Source: Caldisericaceae bacterium (GTDB taxonomy: Bacteria; Calditrichota; Calditrichia; Calditrichales; Calditrichaceae). Taken from it: DNA of 11,053 nt. The first letter of the stretch is position 1. Every line of letters starts with the position of its first letter. The stretch is taken from the NCBI GenBank assembly GCA_021160885.1, contig JAGHBR010000012.1, positions 1 to 11,053 on the forward strand, in the 5' to 3' direction. A program made the position numbers and the translations under genes. The notes under the pieces were generated by a model. The model did no database searches. It saw only the letters and a program-made list of their open reading frames with translations, and was not told the DNA's origin. Shown one piece after another: positions 1-6,600 of this stretch.

Positions 1-739
1 CTTGCAGCACATGCGGATGATGACCGACGATGAGATTAGCGCCATAATCAATTACGCGATGGGCAAACCAGATCTGGTCTTTTTCCGGCATGTTTTTCTT
101 TTCCTGTCCCCAGTGAAAAATTACTGTAATAAAATCTACTTTACCCTTAAGCTTGCTGATGTCTTCTTTAATAAATTTAAGATTTCTCAATGCGGTACCA
201 GGCTCTGTTTCGGATGCGGGATGGGATTCTTCATGTTCCGAAAGTCCGTAATATCCTAAAAAGGCAAACTTTAAACCCTTGATCTTAAAAATGGCCGGAC
301 TTCTTGCATCATTTATATTGCGTCCTGCCCCGATGTAAGGAATATGATTTTGTTCCAGTATTTGTATGGTTTGCAACAATCCCTCTTTACCATAATCATA
401 GATATGATTATTGGCCAGATTAACCAGGCCAATTTTACTTTCCTTTAAAATATTAATGTAGTCGGGCCTGGCTTTGAATACATAAGGTTTGTCAACCGAT
501 ACCTCAGCCGTAGTAAAAGGCGCTTCTAAATTAATGATACTAAGATCCGCTTCTTTAAACCAGGGAATTCTGGAAAAAGGGTAATCGTAACGGTTTTGCA
601 CAAAATCCTCAAAGTGATGGACCAGCTGTACATCGCCGGTAAACAGAAGATGGATTTCTTGCGAAAAAAGAGAATTAAAAAAAGCAAGGATGATAAATCC
701 TTGCTTTAATGAAAACAAAATTTGTTTTATTTTAAGCAT
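1..739 (-). CDS. CapA-family (PGA_cap) metallophosphatase-like secreted protein, C-terminus cut by window edge
   Basis: Reading the minus strand from an ATG at 739-737 gives 246 codons open to the left edge, so the end of the protein is missing. Residues 1-27 look like a signal peptide: lysines near the N-terminus, then a hydrophobic stretch ending near LFSQ. The rest shows the conserved blocks of the CapA/PGA_cap family, a relative of calcineurin-like phosphoesterases: TGDV (34-37), NLEAPF (70-75), NLANNH (107-112), FHWGQE (208-213) and GHHPH (239-243). Family members are linked to poly-gamma-glutamate capsule synthesis, but most homologues have no proven substrate, so only an exported CapA-like role is claimed. 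The gene starts 28 bp after the M23 peptidase stop and is probably co-transcribed with it. The ribosome site is weak (GGTAG about 7 nt upstream). A terminator-like hairpin lies inside the signal-peptide codons. No later Met before the TGDV block offers another start. Confidence 0.87.
   Translation of the reverse strand, partial: MLKIKQILFSLKQGFIILAFFNSLFSQEIHLLFTGDVQLVHHFEDFVQNRYDYPFSRIPWFKEADLSIINLEAPFTTAEVSVDKPYVFKARPDYINILKESKIGLVNLANNHIYDYGKEGLLQTIQILEQNHIPYIGAGRNINDARSPAIFKIKGLKFAFLGYYGLSEHEESHPASETEPGTALRNLKFIKEDISKLKGKVDFITVIFHWGQEKKNMPEKDQIWFAHRVIDYGANLIVGHHPHVLQ
677..707 (-). terminator. Terminator-like hairpin inside the start of the CapA gene
   Basis: On the minus strand, an 11-bp perfect stem (AAAGCAAGGAT at 681-691 pairing with ATCCTTGCTTT at 697-707) with a 5-nt loop runs directly into a T7 run. 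This is the layout of an intrinsic terminator. It lies 61 nt past the M23 stop but also 32-62 nt inside the CapA ORF, where it encodes part of the signal peptide. It may end part of the M23 transcripts, or act as an attenuator opened by ribosomes translating capA. The stem has only four G-C pairs, so strength is uncertain. Confidence 0.4.
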
Positions 740-767
740 CGCATTCTACCGAAATTGAGGATGCTAT

Positions 768-1715
768 TTAATTAGTCTTGGCTACAACCATCTGATTCAA
801 AGTCGGATCATCAAAGAAAAATAGCTCAGGATCTAAATGCCGACCGTGCAGTAAAACCTCATAATGCAAATGGGGAGCTGTACTAATGCCGGTGTTTCCC
901 ACCTCGCCTATTTTTTCCCCACGTTTCACACGTTGCCCGCGACGAACCAAAATTTTGCTAAGATGTCCATAGCGCGTCTTAAAGCCGTACTTATGATCTA
1001 TCATAATCATTTTGCCGTAACCGCCATTGTAACCAGTAAATTTAACAATGCCATCTGCCGGGGCATAAACAGGCGTATGAGTAGGTGCGCTGAAATCTAC
1101 CCCTTCGTGAAAACGGATAACCCTGTAAATGGGGTGAAAACGCTTACCAAAACCGCTGGAAATAACGCCATGGATTACCGGACGTAAAGCGGGCAGATAT
1201 TTCACAGAATCCTGCTTTTTATAAAAAGTATTTAATAGAGTTTGATAACTTTCCATTTCCAGTTTTACTTCACGTTCCAGTTCATTAATCTTTTTTAGGG
1301 TAGAAGACAAATCAACTTTTGATTCAAAACCACTAACCTGGTCCAACAATTCATAATTGTAATCAGAACCACCAATACCTACCTTACGAATATCTTCATT
1401 TAGTTTTGGCAATCCTAAAACCATACGCAACTGGTCATCCGTTTCAGCAATTTTAGCGATTTGCTGAGTTAATTGATTATACTTTTTACTCATCTCCACA
1501 AGTCGGTTCTGCAATACCAGGTTAGTACGACTCAACCGTTTCATTTCACTGTTCAGGCTAAAATCAATTAAAAAATCCATTCCTATTTTACCGACTATCA
1601 GGAAGATGATTAAAAACAAGGAAATGAAAGTTAAAAGTTTCCAGCGGGAAATTTTAATTTCTTTTACTTTACGTTGGTCACGAGAGATAAAGATGATACG
1701 AGATTCATCGTTCAT
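768..1715 (-). CDS. Membrane-anchored M23 (LytM-type) peptidoglycan endopeptidase
   Basis: This 315-residue protein is a zinc metallopeptidase of family M23, expected to cut peptide cross-links of peptidoglycan in the periplasm, or to act as an activator if inactive. A short cytoplasmic N-terminus is followed by one membrane helix (about 27-46, rich in L/I/F) and a coiled coil (about 56-92). The C-terminal M23 domain (about 180-303) keeps the catalytic set: H203 and D207 in FHEGVDF, H251 in YGHL, and H282/H284 in HLHYE. By family rules the zinc ligands are H203, D207 and H284. I chose the ATG at 1715 because AGGGG lies 9 nt upstream. A GTG 36 bp further out (1751) is also in frame but has no Shine-Dalgarno. 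A strong terminator just upstream separates it from the sigma-factor gene, so it should have its own promoter in 1716-1781, where I see no clear -35/-10 pair. The CapA gene follows after 28 bp. Confidence 0.93.
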   Translation of the reverse strand: MNDESRIIFISRDQRKVKEIKISRWKLLTFISLFLIIFLIVGKIGMDFLIDFSLNSEMKRLSRTNLVLQNRLVEMSKKYNQLTQQIAKIAETDDQLRMVLGLPKLNEDIRKVGIGGSDYNYELLDQVSGFESKVDLSSTLKKINELEREVKLEMESYQTLLNTFYKKQDSVKYLPALRPVIHGVISSGFGKRFHPIYRVIRFHEGVDFSAPTHTPVYAPADGIVKFTGYNGGYGKMIMIDHKYGFKTRYGHLSKILVRRGQRVKRGEKIGEVGNTGISTAPHLHYEVLLHGRHLDPELFFFDDPTLNQMVVAKTN

Positions 1716-1781
1716 AATAAGGGCCCCTGAATATTGATTAAATCCATCCACACAGTACTTGTGATTCAGATCAAAATATAT

Positions 1782-1811
1782 AAAAAAAAAACTCTGCTCG
1801 CAAGCAGAGTT
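1782..1811 (-). terminator. Strong intrinsic terminator after the sigma-factor gene
   Basis: On the minus strand, a 9-bp perfect stem (AACTCTGCT at 1790-1798 with AGCAGAGTT at 1803-1811) with a 4-nt loop leads into a run of ten T (1791-1782, overlapping the last two stem bases). It starts 24 nt after the sigma-factor stop and closes the patatin-deoB-sigma cluster. Confidence 0.88.
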
Positions 1812-1835
1812 ATTAAAATTCAGAAAAAATCCTTT

Positions 1836-2681
1836 TTATCCTAAATAATAGCGCAAAACTTTACTTCTTGAGCTATGACGTAAACGTCTTAATGCTTTTT
1901 CCTTAATCTGACGCACGCGTTCGCGAGTTAGCTTAAATTTTACACCAATTTCTTCCAGTGTATGTGGTTTTTCGCCATCTAATCCGAAATAGAGTTTTAA
2001 AATCCTCGCTTCGCGCGCCGTAAGTGTTGATAAAATGTAATTGACCTCTTCTTTTAACGACTCGCCCATAACCTCTGCATCTGGTTCAGGGTCTTGTTGG
2101 TTCTGAATAATATCAATCAATCGACTGTCACTGTTTTTCTGTAATGGCGAATCCATCGAAACCGAACGCGTGGCCATTTTAATCGTGTCGGTAATATCTC
2201 CAGAATCCACTTCCAGAACATTGGCTATTTCTTCCGGAGTCGGTTCCCGTTCATATTCCTGCTCTAACTGACTGTAAACTTTGCCAATTTTAGTTAATGT
2301 ACCAACCCGATTTAAAGGCAAACGAACCAGACGTGATTGTTCGGCAATCGCCTGCAAAATGGATTGTTTAATCCACCACACAGCGTACGAAATAAATTTA
2401 AATCCGCGCGTTTCATCAAAACGATAAGCAGCCTTCATTAAGCCTAAGTTACCTTCATTGATTAAATCTTCGAGCGAAAGACCATAATTTTGATACGATT
2501 TAGCTACGCTTACAACAAAACGTAAATTGGCGCTCACCAATTTCTTCAAAGCGCGTTGATCGCCCTGTTTAATACGCTTGGCAAGCTCAATCTCTTCGTC
2601 GGGCGTTAACAAAGGAACTTCCCCGATCTCGCGTAAATAATTCTCCAATGACTGATTTTTGCTGATAAAAAAATCGCTCAC
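1836..2681 (-). CDS. rpoD: Primary-type sigma-70 factor, short form without region 1.1
   Basis: This 281-residue protein directs RNA polymerase to promoters. Region 1.2 is at about 8-45. Region 2 (about 50-118) has DLINEGNLGLMKA (72-84) and RGFKFISYAVWWIKQ (92-106). Region 3 spans about 125-200, including the VSMDSPL finger (174-180). Region 4 (about 215-270) has the helix-turn-helix TLEEIGVKFKLTRERVRQI (241-259). Region 1.1 is absent, as in the short primary sigma factors of Bacteroidota. The near-consensus regions 2 and 4 favour a primary-type factor over a specialised one, but other copies in the genome cannot be excluded. The start codon is GTG: an in-frame TAA sits immediately before it, and no Met occurs until residue 82. 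TAGG lies about 5 nt upstream. In region 2.4, the Gln matching E. coli Q437 is kept (Q106), while the position of T440 is Leu (L109). It is the last gene of the cluster, 90 bp after the small helical protein. Confidence 0.95.
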   Translation of the reverse strand: MSDFFISKNQSLENYLREIGEVPLLTPDEEIELAKRIKQGDQRALKKLVSANLRFVVSVAKSYQNYGLSLEDLINEGNLGLMKAAYRFDETRGFKFISYAVWWIKQSILQAIAEQSRLVRLPLNRVGTLTKIGKVYSQLEQEYEREPTPEEIANVLEVDSGDITDTIKMATRSVSMDSPLQKNSDSRLIDIIQNQQDPEPDAEVMGESLKEEVNYILSTLTAREARILKLYFGLDGEKPHTLEEIGVKFKLTRERVRQIKEKALRRLRHSSRSKVLRYYLG

Positions 2682-2711
2682 TTAACCTACCCCATTTTAT
2701 TGGTTAAACTT

Positions 2712-2736
2712 TTAAAAAATGTCTAACATTTTTTAA
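2712..2736. repeat. AT-rich perfect palindrome upstream of the sigma-factor start
   Basis: TTAAAAAATGT and ACATTTTTTAA form 11-bp inverted arms around a 3-nt centre (CTA), 31 bp upstream of the sigma-factor GTG. With one G-C pair per arm the RNA hairpin would be weak. The T6 tracts in both directions would suit a feeble two-way terminator, or the DNA could be an operator. The sequence does not decide between these. Confidence 0.4.
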
Positions 2737-2771
2737 TTGGTAAAAACTTCATTTCCATTGATTAAATTTGA

Positions 2772-3074
2772 TTACTTTTTATTCTCGGCTATTTCCAGTT
2801 GCCTTAATTCATTTTCTAACACTTTAATCTGCTCTATTAAATGCTTTAAGATTAAATCTTGTTCAAAATTTAAATTATTATCTTCGCTTGCTTTTTTGTA
2901 AACGTACCCACCCAAATCCAGCAATTTTTCTTCAAGTTCCTTTTTAATTCCTATTTCATTAATTCTCACCTTACTTTGTTTCGAAAATTTTTCTGATTTT
3001 TGGCAGGCATACTGAATTGTTTTAACAAGTTTTTTTCTAAATCCTTGCCATAAACTTTTGTTTACAAACTTCAT
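2772..3074 (-). CDS. Small helical (coiled-coil) protein of unknown function
   Basis: I do not recognise this 100-residue protein. The first 35 residues are basic (many K/R). Two charged helices follow, at about 36-65 and 70-97, with heptad-like Leu/Ile spacing (for example LEEKLLDLGGYVYKK, 47-61, and LIEQIKVLENELRQLEI, 79-95), so an antiparallel helical hairpin or a coiled-coil dimer is likely. There is no signal peptide, membrane segment or cysteine-based metal site. It starts 18 bp after deoB with only a weak AAAAG before its ATG, and the sigma-factor gene follows 90 bp later. Its place in the cluster and its clean ORF support a real gene. Being small, basic and next to a sigma factor, it could bind nucleic acid or RNA polymerase, but that is speculation. 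Confidence 0.72.
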   Translation of the reverse strand: MKFVNKSLWQGFRKKLVKTIQYACQKSEKFSKQSKVRINEIGIKKELEEKLLDLGGYVYKKASEDNNLNFEQDLILKHLIEQIKVLENELRQLEIAENKK

Positions 3075-3092
3075 CTTTTATTTGATTTAAAA

Positions 3093-4262
3093 TTATTTGA
3101 TTTGGGACAGAAAACTTTTTCCCTGCCCGGTGCCGCTTACTTCAAAAAATTCGCTTAATGTGGCCTGTACATCGGCAAACGTTTCCCGAGTACCTAAATC
3201 AACATTTTGCTTAAATCGCGGCCCAAAGACCAGTAAAGGGACATATTCTCTTGAATGATCGGTACTTGGTGTTGTGGGATCGTTACCATGATCTGCTGTA
3301 ATGAATACCAGATCATCTTTTTCCAACGCTTTTTCCAATTCAGGAAGCCAGCCATCAAACTCCCGCAAGCCCCGATAAAAGCCTTCCGGATCGTTGCGAT
3401 GCCCCCATAGCATATCAAAATCCACCAGATTTGCCATGATTAAACCAGCCCTGGTTTCATTAAGTTCCTTTAAAATGGCTTGCATTACCTGTTGATTGTT
3501 TTTTGTTTTGATTGTTTTTTGAATTCCGGCATGGGCATAAAGATCATCGATTTTGCCAATGGCAACCGTAGGCCAGCCTTGCTCCATTAAAATTTGCAAA
3601 ATCGTTCTACCAAACGGCTTAACCGAAAAATCCCGGCGATAAGGTGTTCTGGTAAAATTTTCGGCGGAGGCGCCTACAAAAGGCCTTGCAATAACTCTTG
3701 CAACGGCGTGTTTACCGGTTAACATTTCGCGAGCTATTTTACAGATCTGGTACAATTTTTCAAGAGGTACCACATCCTGATGCGCAGCAATCTGGAAAAC
3801 CGAATCAGCTGATGTGTAAACAATTAACTTGCCGGTTTTTAAATGTTCCTCTCCCAATTCTTTAATGATTTCTGTGCCAGAAGCTGGTTTATTGCCTATT
3901 ACTTTATATCCGGTTCTTTTGGTAAACTCTTCAATAATATCATCAGGAAAACCATTTGGATACACCGGAAACGGTTTATTTAAAATCAGACCGGCTAATT
4001 CCCAGTGACCGGTGGTAGAATCTTTACCCGGTGAAACTTCGGCCATTTTGCCATAATTAGCCTGAGCTTGCAAGTTACTTTCCAGCCCTTCAATAGGATG
4101 GATTTTACCCAGTCCTAATTTTTCTAAATTGGGCAGTCTTATTCCTTTAAAATAGTGAGCCAAATTGGCCAGTGTATTACTCCCATTATCGTGGTACAAA
4201 TGCGCATCCGGTAATTCGCCAATCCCGACACCATCAATGATAATTACAATTGCACGTTTCAT
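3093..4262 (-). CDS. deoB: Phosphopentomutase DeoB
   Basis: This 389-residue enzyme interconverts ribose-1-phosphate (or deoxyribose-1-phosphate) and the 5-phosphate, linking nucleoside phosphorolysis to central carbon metabolism in the cytoplasm. It is full length for the alkaline-phosphatase-superfamily DeoB family. Metal-site residues are all visible: D10 in IIIDGVGIGELPDA, D283 and H288 in VDFDMLWGHRND, D324/H325 in ITADHGNDP, and H336 in TDHSREYVPLL. The substrate-side block YTSADSVFQIAAH (149-161) is also intact. The phosphoacceptor loop reads GKDSTTGHWE (79-88). Aligned from memory with the Bacillus cereus enzyme, Ser82 falls where Thr85 is phosphorylated, a conservative change. The ATG overlaps the patatin stop by 4 bp (ATGA), which suggests translational coupling. 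The small helical gene follows after 18 bp. Confidence 0.97.
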   Translation of the reverse strand: MKRAIVIIIDGVGIGELPDAHLYHDNGSNTLANLAHYFKGIRLPNLEKLGLGKIHPIEGLESNLQAQANYGKMAEVSPGKDSTTGHWELAGLILNKPFPVYPNGFPDDIIEEFTKRTGYKVIGNKPASGTEIIKELGEEHLKTGKLIVYTSADSVFQIAAHQDVVPLEKLYQICKIAREMLTGKHAVARVIARPFVGASAENFTRTPYRRDFSVKPFGRTILQILMEQGWPTVAIGKIDDLYAHAGIQKTIKTKNNQQVMQAILKELNETRAGLIMANLVDFDMLWGHRNDPEGFYRGLREFDGWLPELEKALEKDDLVFITADHGNDPTTPSTDHSREYVPLLVFGPRFKQNVDLGTRETFADVQATLSEFFEVSGTGQGKSFLSQIK

Positions 4263-5188
4263 ACTCTTGTTTTCTCAGGGGAAAATTTTTTCTTGATTAA
4301 ATAACTCCAGCCCGATTTTCCCTTGATCTTTTCTTTTAGCAAATCAATATTTTGTTCGACGGCAATTTCGCCCTGTTGAATAAAAAATTCAATGGCTTCA
4401 AAATCTGTCCAACTTCTATCAGCCAGTTGAGGTCTGATTAAAAAATCTGCCTTTTTTAAATTTTCATTATTTAATCTTTTTACCACTGCCCGATAGGAAC
4501 GGATAAAGACCTGAATAAGATTATCAAACTTGCTTTGCGTCTCTAGTTCAGGTGAAACATCACAAACAATGGTAAAATCGGCTCCTAATTCCTTACAGGC
4601 TTCAATCGGAAAACTATCGATCACCGCCCCATCAACAAATTCATGGCCATCCATTTTAGCAGGTGGCAAATAGCCTGGAACGGATGAACTAGCCAATAAG
4701 GCGCTGTGCAAATCTCCCCTGATAAAAATTTGTTCCTGGCCTGTAACCAGATTTAAGGCGCTGCAGGCAAAAGGGAGATGTGTGTGTTCAATTTTAACTT
4801 TTGGAATCAAGCTTTGAATAGCTGTGGCTAATCTGTCAGAGTCAACCAGTCCGCGACGGTTAATAGCTAAATTAATTACGATTCTTCTTTTAACAATATT
4901 TGTTAGATAATGGAAAAAACCTTCAGGTTGTTCGGTAGAGTTCAAATCAACAGATTCGCCTTTCAGTTTTACGAATTTATCGCTAAAGATAAAGTGCTTA
5001 AAGTTTTGTTCCACCTTCTCGATGTCCATTAACAGGCAAAAGGCTGCGCCCACAATTGCGCCCATGCTGGCCCCGGTAACACAATGAAGAGGAATATTGT
5101 GTTTCAACAATCCTTTGATAACACCAATATGGGCAAGTCCCCGTGCTCCGCCACCGCCAAGTACCAGCCCGATTTTTAAGTTTTTCAT
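4259..5188 (-). CDS. Patatin-like phospholipase, RssA-type
   Basis: This 309-residue protein belongs to the bacterial patatin-like serine hydrolases, which use a Ser-Asp dyad to cleave acyl esters of lipids. The oxyanion loop GGGGARG (11-17), the nucleophile elbow GASMG (39-43, Ser41) and the DGA motif (186-188, Asp186) are all present, so it should be active. There is no signal peptide, POTRA or beta-barrel region, so it resembles the short cytoplasmic RssA-like type rather than secreted PlpD-like enzymes. The ATG at 5188 is fixed by the glycine-rich loop starting at residue 11. No good Shine-Dalgarno lies within 12 nt (GGGG is about 19 nt upstream), so initiation may be weak. It is the first gene of the four-gene cluster. 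Its natural lipid substrate cannot be told from sequence. Confidence 0.94.
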   Translation of the reverse strand: MKNLKIGLVLGGGGARGLAHIGVIKGLLKHNIPLHCVTGASMGAIVGAAFCLLMDIEKVEQNFKHFIFSDKFVKLKGESVDLNSTEQPEGFFHYLTNIVKRRIVINLAINRRGLVDSDRLATAIQSLIPKVKIEHTHLPFACSALNLVTGQEQIFIRGDLHSALLASSSVPGYLPPAKMDGHEFVDGAVIDSFPIEACKELGADFTIVCDVSPELETQSKFDNLIQVFIRSYRAVVKRLNNENLKKADFLIRPQLADRSWTDFEAIEFFIQQGEIAVEQNIDLLKEKIKGKSGWSYLIKKKFSPEKTRV

Positions 5189-5261
5189 GGATACGATGCG
5201 CTAAACCCCAGATTCTTCAAAAAGATCAATAAATGTACTAAATTTTAAGTAAAATTTCTAA

Positions 5262-5289
5262 TTTATATTTAATGAAACTCTCAAAACAA
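5262..5289 (-). promoter_or_regulatory. Candidate promoter for the patatin-deoB-sigma cluster
   Basis: On the minus strand, TTGTTT (5289-5284) and TATAAA (5267-5262) are 16 nt apart, about 74 bp upstream of the patatin ATG. The match to sigma-70 consensus is partial and the region is AT-rich, where chance matches are common. Confidence 0.25.
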
Positions 5290-5294
5290 TGTTG

Positions 5295-5382
5295 TGTCAT
5301 TTTGAATCCTGATCGATCGTGATAAAAAATCTTAAAACTTTTACAAAAAGGATTTCGAGAACCCATTCTTCTCGAAATTACA
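5295..5382. repeat. Degenerate TGTCATT-type double-hairpin repeat
   Basis: This 88-bp element has imperfect inverted ends: TGTCATTTTGA (5295-5305) against TGTAATTTCGA read from the other strand at 5382-5372 (9 of 11 match). It holds two hairpins. One is nearly perfect (ATTTCGAGAA at 5352-5361 with TTCTCGAAAT at 5369-5378, 7-nt loop). The other is imperfect, around ATCCTGATCGATCGTGAT (5306-5323). The layout matches the element at 6601-6672 and the dispersed TGTCATTC...GAATGACA repeats known in many bacterial genomes. It has no coding capacity. Confidence 0.5.
5345..5378 (-). terminator. Probable intrinsic terminator of the GNAT gene, built from the repeat
   Basis: On the minus strand, the 10-bp stem ATTTCGAGAA/TTCTCGAAAT (5378-5369 and 5361-5352, 7-nt loop) is followed by CC and T5, beginning 28 nt after the GNAT stop. 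The U run is short, so termination may be partial. The hairpin is also one arm of the dispersed repeat. Confidence 0.5.
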
Positions 5383-5406
5383 AATTAAAAGCTTTTTACA
5401 TTGAAA

Positions 5407-6309
5407 TTATACTTTTTTCTCGTAGCGCCAGAATACACGATCGACGACAGCATTAACGTAATAGGAATAAAAACGAATGGGACCGACCCAGGGAATAATT
5501 GATTTTTCCAACCCCCAATTCTGCATATCTCTTAAACAACGTTTCAGCAAAATGCTGCCAATTCCCTTTCCTCGCAAATCAGGATGGGTGCCCATGGGCC
5601 CAAACCAGCCGGTGCCAAAATTATTTCCATTATGCGCTGAAAAAGCCTTTATCTTATCACCAACTAAAGCAATATGAATGGCAATGGGGATGGAATTGTA
5701 AGCATTCATAACTTCATAACGCCATAATGGGAAATATTCTTCGATAAAGGACAGCAATTCATCGCGATCCTGGTAATCCGCTCTCTTTATGGTAATCCCC
5801 TGACCCAATAATTCTTTTTCCTGCTCTTTTGTCTCAAAAGATTGATTTGTTAAATCAACGACCATATTAGAGGTATCGGCAAATCTTTTAAAGCCCTGCA
5901 CTTCGAAAAAGGCCAAAGCGGGTGTGTAGCGTGGATCAATGCCCGGCATAAAATAATTGAATGGCACATCGTAAACGCGAACTTTTTGCATGCCTAATTT
6001 TTTAAAACGGTTCTCCAGCTCCTGGTAAAGTTGTGTGCCTATCCCCTGCCGGCGATATTTCTTTTCTACTACCATTAGCTTAACATAACCTATTTTTTCA
6101 TTATTAATCTCTCTGGTTACCCCATCAATAAAGCCTAAAATTTGATCATCTTCCTGATAGATCAAAACATTTTCCGGTGAATAGTCCGGATCTTCAAGGA
6201 TTTTTTCACGTAGTAATGGTTCGGTAAATTGATCGAAGGCCATGTTGCGATTACAAAAATTTAATAAAGGTATGATATCGCTTTCTTTAAATCTACGCAA
6301 TTGTCCCAT
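5407..6309 (-). CDS. Tandem GNAT-family N-acetyltransferase
   Basis: This 300-residue cytoplasmic protein has two GNAT folds in a row. The N-terminal domain (about 1-155) carries the acetyl-CoA pyrophosphate loop in YRRQGIGTQLY (85-95). The C-terminal domain (about 170-295) carries it in LRGKGIGSILL (245-255), preceded by WFGPMGTHPD (235-244) and followed by IIPWVGPIRFY (271-281). Both loops keep the R/Q-x-x-G-x-G pattern, so both may bind acetyl-CoA. Two-domain GNATs include mycothiol synthase and others of unknown substrate. Nothing here identifies the acceptor. The ATG at 6309 has AAGGG 8 nt upstream. It appears monocistronic: a 426-bp gap lies upstream and a likely terminator downstream. 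It is bracketed by two related double-hairpin repeats (5295-5382 and 6601-6672). Confidence 0.93.
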   Translation of the reverse strand: MGQLRRFKESDIIPLLNFCNRNMAFDQFTEPLLREKILEDPDYSPENVLIYQEDDQILGFIDGVTREINNEKIGYVKLMVVEKKYRRQGIGTQLYQELENRFKKLGMQKVRVYDVPFNYFMPGIDPRYTPALAFFEVQGFKRFADTSNMVVDLTNQSFETKEQEKELLGQGITIKRADYQDRDELLSFIEEYFPLWRYEVMNAYNSIPIAIHIALVGDKIKAFSAHNGNNFGTGWFGPMGTHPDLRGKGIGSILLKRCLRDMQNWGLEKSIIPWVGPIRFYSYYVNAVVDRVFWRYEKKV

Positions 6310-6339
6310 AGGGTTTTCCCTTTATTAGTTAGTTTTCCC
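6310..6339 (-). promoter_or_regulatory. Direct repeat and mini-hairpin over the GNAT ribosome-binding site
   Basis: The octamer GGGAAAAC (minus strand) occurs twice at a 19-bp period (6339-6332 and 6320-6313). The copy nearest the start supplies the Shine-Dalgarno GGG and also forms AGGG-AAAA-CCCT (6321-6310), a 4-bp stem ending at the ATG that could hide the site. It may be a translational control element or chance. Confidence 0.25.
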
Positions 6340-6600
6340 AACTAAGTAATTCAAAATCTAACAAAAATCTAAAAATTTACAAATTTTTTATGAAGTGACA
6401 TTTAAAAAAACAGCCCCATCGCCATTGGATTATGAATATCATCACCTGTTGAAGTCATATTTGAATAGCCTTGATTTTAAAAGAAAAATCTGGAACAAGA
6501 TAAATCCCCACTTACGCACTACCGACAACAACAGGCTGATGAAGAATGGTTTTAAACTAAAAATTTCTTATAGAGACCACTTTGAAAAAATCATTAAGAA

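Noticed and set aside
2..259. Plus-strand ORF of 85 codons
   Set aside because: It lies opposite the CapA gene, whose conserved motifs (GHHPH, FHWGQE) are encoded on the minus strand there. It has no domain of its own.
864..1187. Plus-strand ORF of 107 codons
   Set aside because: Shadow of the M23 catalytic domain, whose zinc motifs are on the other strand.
1716..1781. Promoter for the M23 gene
   Set aside because: One is expected after the strong terminator, but TTGATC has no acceptable -10 at 16-18 nt, so no site is called.
5311..5318. GATCGATC palindrome as an origin or methylation cluster
   Set aside because: A single short palindrome inside the degenerate repeat. There are no DnaA-box cluster or other origin signs nearby.
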